In this document: positions 1-7,088 of the stretch, piece by piece
Position numbering within the stretch: position 1 is the stretch's first letter
Layout: every line of letters begins with the position of its first letter
Assembly: GCA_017601265.1 (NCBI GenBank)
Contig: JAFNJA010000008.1
Span: 1-28,276, forward strand
DNA: 28,276 nucleotides
Direction of reading: 5' to 3'
Origin: Candidatus Brockarchaeota archaeon
Lineage (GTDB): Archaea; Thermoproteota; EX4484-205; DTQO01
Position numbers and translations under genes: made by a program
Notes under the pieces: generated by a model
What the model was told of the DNA's origin: nothing
Database searches by the model: none
What the model saw: the letters and a program-made list of their open reading frames with translations, nothing else

Positions 1-616
1 GGTCCACGTGGGACAGTATGTTCGAGGTCTTCGCTCCCGGGACCCGGACCTTAAGCCGCTTCACCTTCGCTTTCAACCCCCTGCGCAGCAGCTCTTTGGA
101 GATCTCCCCCTCCCTGTGGTTCTGGTCGTACCCCAAGGCTATGAGGTCGGGCCCGATCCTTTCCACGACCTTGTAGATGTCTTCGTCGCCCCCCAGGACA
201 GCGGCGTCGACCGGCTTGAGGCTTCGCACGACGCCGAGCCTCATGGATTCCCCGTTCACGGGATCCTTCCCCTTCGTCCTTCGGACGTACGAATCCCTCG
301 CGACGACCACGACGAGCATGTCGCCAAGCCTCCTGGCCGCGCTCAGGGTCGCCACGTGCCCCACGTGGATTATGTCGAACACGCCCCCGGCCATGACGAC
401 CTTCACTTTGCCTCTTCCCCTTGGAGTTGGGTAAAATGCCGGCCCCCTTTTTTCCACCAGGCCCGCCCTCGCGAGGGCTGAGAGGACTCGCCCGGCTTCG
501 GCTCTGGGCGCTGACAGGCGCTTCGCGATCGCGTCCACCGTCGGGCGGCCGTTCTCGATCCTGGTCGAGATGGCGGCGACCAGGAACTTTTTCGCCGATG
601 GCGAGTCGACCAACAT
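1..616 (-). CDS. ribL: RibL-like FMN adenylyltransferase (TagD/RibL family) with N-terminal winged helix, partial
   Basis: Likely transfers a nucleotidyl group to FMN to make FAD, as archaeal RibL does; the exact substrate is inferred. The reading frame is open from an ATG at 616 to the left window edge, about 205 residues, so the C-terminus is missing. Residues 1-70 look like a small helix-turn-helix domain. Just after it comes VVMAGGVFDIIHVGH, carrying the HxGH nucleotidyltransferase motif, then VVVVARDSYVRRTKG and a C-terminal KTSNILSHV segment standing for the usual ISSTxIR motif. A GTG at 406 would give a catalytic domain alone, but the frame through the HTH is open and in register, and a TATA-like element lies about 30 nt before the ATG. 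The neighbouring riboflavin kinase makes the presumed substrate FMN. A related cytidylyltransferase specificity cannot be excluded. Confidence 0.65.
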   Translation of the reverse strand, partial: MLVDSPSAKKFLVAAISTRIENGRPTVDAIAKRLSAPRAEAGRVLSALARAGLVEKRGPAFYPTPRGRGKVKVVMAGGVFDIIHVGHVATLSAARRLGDMLVVVVARDSYVRRTKGKDPVNGESMRLGVVRSLKPVDAAVLGGDEDIYKVVERIGPDLIALGYDQNHREGEISKELLRRGLKAKVKRLKVRVPGAKTSNILSHVD

Positions 617-642
617 GGCGCCCCAGACGGGCGTTGGACGGG

Positions 643-651
643 CCTTTATAG
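643..651 (-). promoter_or_regulatory. TATA box of the HTH-RibL gene
   Basis: On the minus strand CCTATAAAGG lies about 30 nt before the ATG at 616, the spacing of a leaderless archaeal transcript. It sits in the 61-nt gap after the riboflavin kinase gene, so ribL may be transcribed separately from the kinase operon. Confidence 0.45.
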
Positions 652-677
652 GTTAGTTCCGAACGAGCGTCCTCGCG

Positions 678-1376
678 CTACGGCAAACGGGGCGGGGTGA
701 AATGCACGGATATCCTGTCCCCGTCCTTCGCGTTCAGCTCCTTCCTGAGGTTGAGCGGCGATATTATCTCCACGACCGAGTTGTCGTAGAGGGACCTCAC
801 GGACCTTACGACGGCCCCTGCGTGCTTCTTTTCGACGGACACGTTGTAACACAACACGTCTCCGTACGTCCTGTCGGGCGCCTTGAACCCCAGGATGAGG
901 GTCGGCGGGAAAACCAGCATCTGGAGGTACCTGACCTGGTCGGCCTGCTCGGTCAGCCTTATGTTGAAAGTGCCCGGGTACGGCGTGAAGCCGAGTTTCG
1001 ACCTGAACTGCTCGAGGTACTCCTTCTGGGAAACGTAATAGGCGCCCTCTCCGACGCCCGTGAAAAGTACGCCGGAAAAAGTTATGCCGGGGGCGGGCGC
1101 GGAGGAGAAGAAGTTGGAGAGGAGGACGTGCATCTCGCGCAGGAGCAGTAAACCCCTCTCGTCTATCTCGACCACCTCGCCCTTTGTAGTCAGGAGCCGC
1201 TTGATCAGCCTGCTCTTCTCGAGTTCCTGGAGGTACCTGACCGCCGTCTGCTGGGACACGCCGATAGCCTTAGCCAACCGGGTCGAGGACGTGAAGATGG
1301 TGCCGTCTTGGGACCTCATCTTCATGAGGGAGAGGAGCACCATCGCCTGCCTCGCCTTGGAAGGCGCCCTGCTCAA
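678..1376 (-). CDS. rbkR: CTP-dependent riboflavin kinase / transcriptional regulator (RbkR type)
   Basis: Phosphorylates riboflavin to FMN using CTP. In the RbkR family an N-terminal winged helix also regulates riboflavin genes. The N-terminal 75 residues carry an HTH (SSTRLAKAIGVSQQTAVRYL). The kinase domain shows FTGVGEGAYYVS (glycine-rich loop) and the hallmark TPYPGTFNIRL. The C-terminal part holds SVVEIISPLNLRKEL, typical of the family. The start is chosen as a TTG at 1376 because it overlaps the endonuclease V stop in a TTGA and has GAGGT seven nt upstream; an ATG at 1343 is the alternative and trims the first HTH helix. It is the last gene of the L37e-translin-EndoV-RbkR run. Together with the next gene it covers riboflavin to FAD. 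Confidence 0.88.
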   Translation of the reverse strand: MSRAPSKARQAMVLLSLMKMRSQDGTIFTSSTRLAKAIGVSQQTAVRYLQELEKSRLIKRLLTTKGEVVEIDERGLLLLREMHVLLSNFFSSAPAPGITFSGVLFTGVGEGAYYVSQKEYLEQFRSKLGFTPYPGTFNIRLTEQADQVRYLQMLVFPPTLILGFKAPDRTYGDVLCYNVSVEKKHAGAVVRSVRSLYDNSVVEIISPLNLRKELNAKDGDRISVHFTPPRLP

Positions 1377-1990
1377 CCGCGCGACCTCGCAGCAAGCCTG
1401 GCTGCCCGGTGGGCCAAGTATAAGGGTAATGGAAGCTTGCTCTCCGGCGCGAGCAGGCGCCTCACGACCTTCTCCGCCTGCTCGAGCGTTATGAGGTTGC
1501 CCACGCTCACGTAAAGAGAGCTTTGGCCGCGCTCGATCTTGGCGAAGGAGCCGGGACGCGCGCCCGCAAGGGGGCCTAGGGCGACGCCTATGGTGGGCAC
1601 CTTCTCGACGACCCCAACGTGCGTCGCGAGCCCGCAACCCCTGGGGTGGCAAACGCCGTGGCCGTTGACCAGGAGCACGTCGGGCTTTTCGCAGCGTTCG
1701 AGGGCCTTGAAGATCGCCGGAGCCTCTTTGAACGCCAAGAAGCCGGGAAAGTAATCCAACGGGGAGTAGGATAGCGCCGTGGTCGTCTTCAGCTCTCTCA
1801 AGGACGCGTATTCAAGGAAAGCCACGGCGGCGCATGCCCTCGAACCTTCGTAATGGACGTCTACGCCAGCGACGACGCGGGGCGGGAATGAAGGAAGCTC
1901 CCTGATCTCGACCAGCGCCCCCAGCCTTCTCTGAGCCTCTTCGGCCCTCCCTGCCGAGAACCGCCCGGCCCTGCGGGAAACCGCTGACAT
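1373..1990 (-). CDS. nfi: endonuclease V (deoxyinosine 3'-endonuclease), altered catalytic site
   Basis: Endonuclease V nicks DNA (or RNA) near inosine. The 205-residue protein has the full family fold: AGVDVHYEGS with Asp44, PGFLAFKEAPAI with Glu89, then LLVNGHGVCHPRGCGLATH, PTIGVALGPLAG and the C-terminal LPLPLYLAHRAARLA. The length is normal. The residue usually Asp in the VDGHG motif is Asn109 here. In characterised bacterial enzymes that Asp (Asp110 of T. maritima) is a metal ligand needed for activity, so this copy could be impaired or have altered specificity. It starts 3 nt after the translin gene ends and its TGA overlaps the TTG of rbkR, so it lies in an operon. Confidence 0.9.
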   Translation of the reverse strand: MSAVSRRAGRFSAGRAEEAQRRLGALVEIRELPSFPPRVVAGVDVHYEGSRACAAVAFLEYASLRELKTTTALSYSPLDYFPGFLAFKEAPAIFKALERCEKPDVLLVNGHGVCHPRGCGLATHVGVVEKVPTIGVALGPLAGARPGSFAKIERGQSSLYVSVGNLITLEQAEKVVRRLLAPESKLPLPLYLAHRAARLAARSRG

Positions 1991-1993
1991 GCC

Positions 1994-2656
1994 CTACCGA
2001 CTTGGCTTTTTGGATTCCATAAACCTTCTCGTTTCTTCCATCTGCCGCATGAGCTCCCTTCTGCCGCGTTCCTCCGCCAGGAGCGCGTTCGTCTCCTCCA
2101 GCATGTAACGCGCTTGGTCCACCTTCCTCCTGAGCCCGGGCACCATCGAATCGCTCAGCGGGAAACGGGAGATGTGCTCAAACATCTCTACCATGCGATG
2201 GTAGAGTTCCTCGGCTTCCGACGTTTCGCCCGACCTTATGGCGTTCACGACCATCCTCCTGAGCTCGCCCACGAGATCGGCCGCGCCAAGGAGAAAGGCC
2301 GTTGGAGGAGCGGAAAGCTTCTTGGGAGACGGCATCCCGGCCCCCTTCCCCACGCAAAGGAGGAGGGCCGCCTCGACGTACTCTTGGTAAGCGGAGTTCA
2401 CCAAGTTCCATCCGAGCAGCTGGGGCGAGTTCTCGGACAATCGGGCTATCTTGGAGAGTTCAGCCTTGGCCCTCTCCAGCTCGGCTTCGGAAACCGCGAA
2501 ATCGCCTCGGTGCGTTGAACTCACGGATTTCCTGCAGTGCGCTATGGCCTTGTTGACGCGTTCCTGGATCCTCCCCCTCACCTTCTCAACGCGCAGCAGG
2601 TCGGCCAATATCGGGGAGAAGATCTTTGAAAAATCGGAAGCGCCCCTTTCGCCCAT
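1994..2656 (-). CDS. translin/TRAX family RNase
   Basis: Archaeal translin homologue, an all-helical nucleic-acid-binding protein. Family members assemble into octamers or hexamers and TRAX-like members cleave RNA. Visible features are the basic N-terminal helix (VEKVRGRIQERVNKAIAHCRK), QEYVEAALL with Glu92 and Glu95, and GAADLVGELRR with Asp127 and Glu131. The last two match the TRAX pattern of two Glu plus Asp and Glu that form the catalytic metal site, so RNase activity is plausible. The last 60 residues are the typical C-terminal helices (LRRKVDQARYMLEETNALL). The 220-residue length is normal. It follows L37e by 21 nt and precedes EndoV by 3 nt. Confidence 0.85.
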   Translation of the reverse strand: MGERGASDFSKIFSPILADLLRVEKVRGRIQERVNKAIAHCRKSVSSTHRGDFAVSEAELERAKAELSKIARLSENSPQLLGWNLVNSAYQEYVEAALLLCVGKGAGMPSPKKLSAPPTAFLLGAADLVGELRRMVVNAIRSGETSEAEELYHRMVEMFEHISRFPLSDSMVPGLRRKVDQARYMLEETNALLAEERGRRELMRQMEETRRFMESKKPSR

Positions 2657-2677
2657 GCCAGGCGGGTGGCTCGGCCG

Positions 2678-2878
2678 CTATTTTATGCGTTGCGACCTGT
2701 TGATGCTTTTGGTGGCCCACGAATACCTCCTCAGTCCGGCCGTCGCGCCGAAACCGCACGCCGCGCAAAACTTCTTCCTCAGGTTGAAGGACCGCCTTCC
2801 GCACCTCCTGCATAACGAGTGGGTCTTCTTCTTGTGCAGCCTTCCCATCGCGGTCGTGCCGGCCGTCGTCTTACCCAT
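2678..2878 (-). CDS. rpl37e: 50S ribosomal protein L37e
   Basis: Small zinc-binding protein of the large ribosomal subunit. The 66 residues include the typical GKTTAGTTAMGRLHKKKTH start and a zinc ribbon formed by CRRCG and CAACG, followed by RRYSWATKSINRSQR. The ATG at 2878 has GAAGG upstream and a TATA-like element near 2916 that overlaps the stop codon of the broken tpiA gene. It appears to head the transcript that continues through translin, endonuclease V and rbkR. In many archaea an Lsm gene precedes L37e; here the Lsm gene is 20 kb away. Confidence 0.96.
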   Translation of the reverse strand: MGKTTAGTTAMGRLHKKKTHSLCRRCGRRSFNLRKKFCAACGFGATAGLRRYSWATKSINRSQRIK

Positions 2879-2911
2879 CGCGTACGCCTTCTAGCCAACC
2901 GGGGCTCGGGG

Positions 2912-2920
2912 CGCTTTTAA
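2912..2920 (-). promoter_or_regulatory. TATA box of the L37e-translin-EndoV-rbkR run
   Basis: On the minus strand ACTTAAAAGCG lies about 38 nt before the L37e ATG, leaving a leader of roughly 13 nt containing a GAAGG ribosome-binding site. The element includes the TAA of the tpiA remnant. Confidence 0.45.
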
Positions 2921-3592
2921 GTCTGAAGCGCCCCCGGCTTGGCGCTGGCCGCCATCTCGAGCAAGACGGCTTCCGGGTCCTTCGCCTTCACGACGCCGCT
3001 GGCCAACAAAACCCCGCACGTGCCGAGCTTTACGGCGGCGCTGACGTCCTCCCCCTTCGATATCCCGGCCCCGCATATGACCCTTACAGAAGGGTTCACC
3101 TTCTTTACGGCTTCGATGGAAGCGGTTACGACCTCCGGCTTCGCTTTTGAAACGGGTATGCCGGTTCCGATCTACCGCGATGAAATCCGGGCCCAGAGCC
3201 GCGCAGGCAGAACTGACCGCGGGGTTGTTCGTGCATACCACCGTTGCGAGGCCGACTTGCCGGGCCCTTTCCACTCCTGCATGCAGGTCCGCAACCTGGA
3301 GCCTGTTCTCGGAGTGGTTCAAAAGGGTCCCGACGGCTCCCGCCTCCTTGACGGCCTCGGCCGTGGTCCTGCCCGTGTAGCTTCCGGGCGCGACGGAGTC
3401 TATGTGCTGCGCGAAGACGGGGATCTGGACCGCGGATGCAAGGAGCCTTATGTCGGTGGGCGGGGGCGCCACTCCAACGGTTACGCCCGTCTCCATCCAG
3501 ACCCTTTCCGCGGCCTTGGCTATCAGCATGCCCCTCTCGCCCGTCCCTTCCAAGTACGCTTTGAAATTCACCAAGATGACGGGCGTTTTCAT
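2917..3592 (-). pseudogene. tpiA: triosephosphate isomerase, frameshifted by deletion over the catalytic Glu
   Basis: Archaeal-type triosephosphate isomerase interconverts dihydroxyacetone phosphate and glyceraldehyde 3-phosphate. From ATG 3592 the frame reads a normal protein (KTPVILVNFKAYLEGTGERG, then VFAQHIDSVAPGSYTGR and LLNHSENR with the catalytic His) up to LGPDFIAVD near 3168. There the frame changes. The next frame resumes with IGTGIPVSKAKPEVVTASIE and continues to AGISKGEDVSAAVKLG and a normal C-terminus at 2917. The family sequence between these parts is EPPEL, so about 14 nt are missing and the catalytic Glu goes with them. The rest is intact, which suggests a recent lesion or an assembly fault. 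If real, the organism needs another isomerase gene. A TATA element lies about 60 nt upstream. Confidence 0.85.
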
Positions 3593-3650
3593 CTCGAACG
3601 AGCGGTTCGCTGCCAACTCGCCATCACGGGGCCTCCCGGTCCGGGGGGCG

Positions 3651-3658
3651 GTATAAAA
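3651..3658 (-). promoter_or_regulatory. TATA box of tpiA
   Basis: The minus-strand CGTTTTATACC sits just downstream of the ABCE1 stop and about 60 nt before the tpiA ATG at 3592. An in-frame TTG at 3616 is a possible alternative start. Confidence 0.4.
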
Positions 3659-3669
3659 CGGTAGCCCGT

Positions 3670-5460
3670 TCAACCCTCGGGTTCGGCGCCGTAGTAGAAC
3701 TCTCCGATCAACTTTTGCGCCTTGTCGGCTTTGGATCCAGGTTTGTTTATCCTGGGCCTGCGGGTGTCGGCATCCCTCCTGAAGGTCACGTCCCGGCCGC
3801 TCAAGAAAGCGTTCATCCCGCTCCTCATGTCCAGCCGCGAGGTGGCGTTGCCGCGTTTTCCCGGCTCGCCTTCGAAGACCACCAGCCCGTCGGACATGAA
3901 ATCGATCGCCACGACGTCGTGTTCCACGACGAAGGTTGAGACGCCCCTGGCCTCCGTCAGGCGGCGGGTAGCCCTCGCAACCGCCATCCTCTGTTCGACG
4001 TCTAGGTAAGCGCAAGGTTCGTCCAAGAAGTAGAGGTCCGCCTCCTTGGACAGGGCGTACGCGATCGCGACGGCCTGCAGCTCCCCTCCGCTGAGCGACT
4101 CGCAATCCCTCTCCAGGAGCCTGTCCAGCTTCAAGTGGCGGACCAGGCTGGACAAGATCGCGCCGACCTCGGATCCCGGTTTCTCGGAAAGGATTTCGCC
4201 CACCCGGCCCGTGAAAAGTTCGGAAACGTACTGCGGCTTGTAGCTGATCGCCAGGTTCCTCGACCTCTTCCTGCTGAAGAAGGAAGGCGCCAACTTCTCG
4301 GCAAGGAGTTTCACGAAGGTCGTTTTACCGATCCCGTTCGGGCCTATTATGCCCACCACCTCCCCCTCGGAAACTTCGCCGCCGCTGTAAGTCAGGGTGA
4401 AGCCGCCCAAAGACACTTCGCCCGGTTCCCAGCTGAAGAGCGGCTGCCCTTCCTTGGGCGCGGGCGGAGGGCGCTCGCGGAAAACGATCGGCTCATCCCT
4501 GAACAGCACGTTCTCGCTCCGGATGTAGCCGTTCAAGTACGTGTTTATGCCCGTCCTGCTCGACATCGTTTCAGAAACTATGCCGTAAGTTCCCGGTTGG
4601 CCGTAGATTATCGAGACGTAATCGCAGACGTAGTCCAGCATCGCGAGATCGTGCTCCACGACCACCACGGTCCTGTCTTCGCCGCACAGCCCGCGTATCG
4701 CCTTGCAAACGGAAAGCCTTTGCTCGACGTCCAGGAAGCTCGACGGCTCGTCGAAGAGGAAGAAGTCCGCCTGCTTCGAGCAGGCGACGGCGATGGCGAG
4801 CCGTTGCAGCTCCCCCCCGCTCAGGACTTCGACGCTTCGATCCCATATTTCCGAGAGGCCGAGAGAGCCGGCTATTGCCCTGCCGCTTCCGCCCTCGTCG
4901 TTCCTCTCCACCACCTCCCCCACGGTTCCCCTTACCGCCCTCGGGATCCTGTCGACGTACTGCGGCTTCAGGACGACCCTGCTTTTCCCGGACCAGACCC
5001 TTTCCAGCAGCGTCTGGGAAACGGAACCCCTTAGGAAGCGCAGCACCTCCTCCCTCGAAGGCGGTTCCTCGAAGTTGCCAAGGTTGGGCAAGACCTCTCC
5101 GGCCAAGATCCGCATCACCGTCGTTTTACCGGTGCCGTTCATCCCCAGGATCCCGGTCACGGCCCCCTGCTGGGGGGAGACGAACCTGAACAACTTGAAA
5201 CCGTTCGCCCCGTACCTGTGGAATGACTCGGCCTGGAGCTCTTCCGCGACGTTCACCACCGATATCGCTTTGAAAGGGCACTTTTTCACGCATATGCCGC
5301 AGCCGGAGCAGATCGCTTCGCTTATCGTCGGCGCTCCTTCGGGTTCGCCGAAAGTCACGGCGTCGAGGTTGCTCCTCACCATCGGGCAGTACTTCCTGCA
5401 CTCGTGCCCGCAATCCTTGGGCCTGCAGGATTTCTTCTCCAGGACGGCCAACCGCGCCAT
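3670..5460 (-). CDS. rli1: ABCE1/Rli1 ribosome recycling ATPase
   Basis: Splits terminated ribosomes into subunits together with aRF1 or aPelota. The 596 residues contain the full architecture. The N-terminal iron-sulfur domain has CRPKDCGHECRKYCP and CSGCGICVKKCPFKAI. Nucleotide-binding domain 1 has Walker A GMNGTGKTT, signature LSGGELQRLAIA and DEPSSFLDVEQR. Domain 2 has GPNGIGKTT, LSGGELQAVAIA and DEPCAYLDVEQR. The length is normal for archaeal ABCE1. The ATG at 5460 starts the canonical MARLAVLEKK form. No strong promoter lies in the 42 nt between it and the acidic microprotein gene, so the two are probably co-transcribed. Confidence 0.97.
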   Translation of the reverse strand: MARLAVLEKKSCRPKDCGHECRKYCPMVRSNLDAVTFGEPEGAPTISEAICSGCGICVKKCPFKAISVVNVAEELQAESFHRYGANGFKLFRFVSPQQGAVTGILGMNGTGKTTVMRILAGEVLPNLGNFEEPPSREEVLRFLRGSVSQTLLERVWSGKSRVVLKPQYVDRIPRAVRGTVGEVVERNDEGGSGRAIAGSLGLSEIWDRSVEVLSGGELQRLAIAVACSKQADFFLFDEPSSFLDVEQRLSVCKAIRGLCGEDRTVVVVEHDLAMLDYVCDYVSIIYGQPGTYGIVSETMSSRTGINTYLNGYIRSENVLFRDEPIVFRERPPPAPKEGQPLFSWEPGEVSLGGFTLTYSGGEVSEGEVVGIIGPNGIGKTTFVKLLAEKLAPSFFSRKRSRNLAISYKPQYVSELFTGRVGEILSEKPGSEVGAILSSLVRHLKLDRLLERDCESLSGGELQAVAIAYALSKEADLYFLDEPCAYLDVEQRMAVARATRRLTEARGVSTFVVEHDVVAIDFMSDGLVVFEGEPGKRGNATSRLDMRSGMNAFLSGRDVTFRRDADTRRPRINKPGSKADKAQKLIGEFYYGAEPEG

Positions 5461-5502
5461 GGTCTTAAATCGCGATTACAATGCGGCACGGGGTTGAGGA
5501 GA

Positions 5503-5595
5503 CTACCACTCCTCCTCCTCGTAGCCCCAATCTTCCTTGTCTTCCTCGTCGAATTCCTCTTCTTCCCACTCCCAGTCTTCTTCGTCTTCGGCCAT
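5503..5595 (-). CDS. 30-residue highly acidic Trp-rich microprotein
   Basis: A short open frame from ATG 5595 to TAG 5503 encodes 30 residues. It starts MAEDEEDWEWEEEEF and ends EEEEW. About two thirds of its residues are Asp or Glu, with four Trp, one Phe, one Tyr and a single Lys. A strong TATA element (minus-strand ACTTATATTTAGG) stands about 42 nt upstream and a GGCGGTGG stretch precedes the ATG, so translation is plausible. I do not recognise the family. Such a chain would be disordered and could imitate nucleic acid or bind a basic partner. It directly precedes ABCE1, so a ribosome link is possible but unproven. Confidence 0.6.
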   Translation of the reverse strand: MAEDEEDWEWEEEEFDEEDKEDWGYEEEEW

Positions 5596-5632
5596 GGCCA
5601 CCGCCGGAATTTGCCCGCGACAAAAAAAGTCC

Positions 5633-5641
5633 TAAATATAA
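5633..5641 (-). promoter_or_regulatory. TATA box of the microprotein-ABCE1 unit
   Basis: Minus-strand TTATATTTA, the most AT-rich stretch in the surrounding kilobase, about 42 nt before the microprotein ATG and just past the stop of the upstream ABC gene. Confidence 0.55.
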
Positions 5642-5648
5642 GTCTTTT

Positions 5649-6377
5649 CTACAGGTCTTCCATCTGGATCGTTACCGTCGCGCGCTCCTCTATCCTCTCG
5701 ATCGAGCCGTCCCTCAGCCAAGCCAGCCTGTCGCTGACATCGACCATCTTCAGGTCGTGGGTGGCGCAGATCACGGTCGTTTCCCTTTCGGTCTTCAACC
5801 TGTACAGGAGCTGGACGATCGACAAACCCGTTGACAGGTCGAGGTTCCCGGTGGGCTCGTCGGCCAAGATGATCGCGGGATCGTTGGCGAGCGCTCTCGC
5901 GATAGCGACCCTCTGCTGCTGCCCGCCGCTCAGCTCGGTAGGCCTGTGTTGCAGCCTTTCGCCCAAACCAACGAGCTCCATCAGCTTCGCGGCCTTCGCG
6001 CTCCTTTCGGACTTCGGCATTCCGGTGAAGATCATCGGCAGGGCGACGTTGTCCAAGGCGGATAGCACGGGGATGAGGTTGTAGGTTTGGAATATGTAGC
6101 CTATCTTCCTGCTCCTGAGCCAGGCCAGGGACTTGTTGCTCATCTTCGAAAGGTCTATGTTGTCTATGAGCACTGTGCCTTCGCTCGGCCTGTCCAACCC
6201 CCCTATCATGTTGAAAAGCGTGGTTTTGCCGCTTCCGCTCGGGCCCATCAGCGAGATGTACTCGCCCTTCGTGACGCGGATCGAGATCCCCCTTAAGGCG
6301 TTGACGACCTCCCCCCTGAGGTGGTAGATCTTCTTGAGGCCTATAGTTTCGACCACTACGGGCCTTGCTTCGCTCAT
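5649..6377 (-). CDS. ABC transporter ATP-binding protein, LolD/MacB type
   Basis: An ATPase subunit of the MacB/LolD/FtsE-like class, which normally works with an FtsX-fold permease in export or cell-envelope processes. The 242 residues show Walker A GPSGSGKTT (45-53), the Q-loop in YIFQTYNLIPVL, signature LSGGQQQRVAIARAL (149-163), Walker B IILADEPTGNLD and the switch His in ICATHD. VNALRGISIRVTKGEY is typical of the class. The ATG at 6377 lies about 33 nt after a TATA-like run, so the longer frame upstream is not coding. No permease gene is adjacent, so the substrate is unknown. Confidence 0.9.
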   Translation of the reverse strand: MSEARPVVVETIGLKKIYHLRGEVVNALRGISIRVTKGEYISLMGPSGSGKTTLFNMIGGLDRPSEGTVLIDNIDLSKMSNKSLAWLRSRKIGYIFQTYNLIPVLSALDNVALPMIFTGMPKSERSAKAAKLMELVGLGERLQHRPTELSGGQQQRVAIARALANDPAIILADEPTGNLDLSTGLSIVQLLYRLKTERETTVICATHDLKMVDVSDRLAWLRDGSIERIEERATVTIQMEDL

Positions 6378-6403
6378 GTTCGACCGCACCAACCTGGCGC
6401 AAG

Positions 6404-6431
6404 CTCTTAAAAAAGTATTTGCCGAATTAAA
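6404..6431. promoter_or_regulatory. divergent promoter region between ABC ATPase and Sua5 genes
   Basis: The 69-nt gap between divergent starts contains AT-rich elements. Minus-strand CTTTTTTAAG lies about 33 nt before the ABC start at 6377. Plus-strand GTATTT and AATTAAAT elements precede the Sua5 ATG at 6447. Confidence 0.4.
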
Positions 6432-6446
6432 TACGCGCTGGAAACT

Positions 6447-7088
6447 ATGGCCAAGGTATTCGACTGCTCGACCGCAAACGCGAGGTATTTGGGCGCCAAA
6501 ATCAAAAGCGGGGCCGTAATCATCTTCCCGACGGACACGGTTTACGGGTTGGGATGCGACCCGTTCAACGAGAACGCCATAGTCAGGATCTTGGAGGCGA
6601 AGAGGCGGGGACCGGCGCCCATGCCCCTGCTGTCGCCTTCCCTCGAGGCCGTGGGCGGCGCGGCCAACCTCACCGCCGAGGCGAAAAAGCTCGCGGACCG
6701 CTTCTGGCCGGGCGCGCTGACGATGGTGCTCGAGCCCAAAATGAGATTCAACGCGCACCTTTCGAACCGCCGGGGGCAGGTCGGTTTCAGGGTTCCGGGG
6801 AACGAGTTCGCCAGGAAACTCGCCTCGGAGTCGGGCGGCATCTTGGTCGGCACCAGCGCCAACGTCTCGGGCCGGCCGGCCGCGACCACCTTGAGGGAAG
6901 CCCTGAGGCAGCTTGGTTCGAAAGTCGATTTCGCCGTAAACGGCGGAAAACTTCCCGGCGTCCCGTCGACGGTCGTGAGTTTCTCCCGAGGCCGCGTGAA
7001 GGTGTTGAGGGAAGGGGCGATCCCCGCCGGTTCGATACTGGAACCTTTCGGCAAGCGTTGGGGACGGGGCGGCGCGGATCAGCTGTAA
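6447..7088 (+). CDS. tsaC: threonylcarbamoyl-AMP synthase (Sua5/YrdC/TsaC family)
   Basis: Makes threonylcarbamoyl-adenylate from threonine, bicarbonate and ATP, the first step of the universal t6A37 tRNA modification. Seen in the sequence: IIFPTDTVYGLGCDPFN, the KRRG basic motif, FWPGALTMVLE, VGFRVPGNEFARKL, LVGTSANVSGRPA and PSTVVSF. The 213 residues correspond to the YrdC domain with a short tail; there is no C-terminal Sua5 domain. The next gene, convergent and overlapping by 10 nt, is the KEOPS subunit Cgi121, which acts later in the same pathway. Confidence 0.93.
   Translation: MAKVFDCSTANARYLGAKIKSGAVIIFPTDTVYGLGCDPFNENAIVRILEAKRRGPAPMPLLSPSLEAVGGAANLTAEAKKLADRFWPGALTMVLEPKMRFNAHLSNRRGQVGFRVPGNEFARKLASESGGILVGTSANVSGRPAATTLREALRQLGSKVDFAVNGGKLPGVPSTVVSFSRGRVKVLREGAIPAGSILEPFGKRWGRGGADQL

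Noticed and set aside
2891..4105. 404-codon frame on the minus strand covering tpiA and part of ABCE1
   Set aside because: Only the tpiA part is homologous to anything; the first 170 codons are a wrong-frame reading of ABCE1, and the end is the wrong-frame tail after the tpiA deletion.
4135..5034. 299-codon plus-strand frame inside the ABCE1 gene
   Set aside because: Antisense to conserved ATPase motifs, no start signal, no family.
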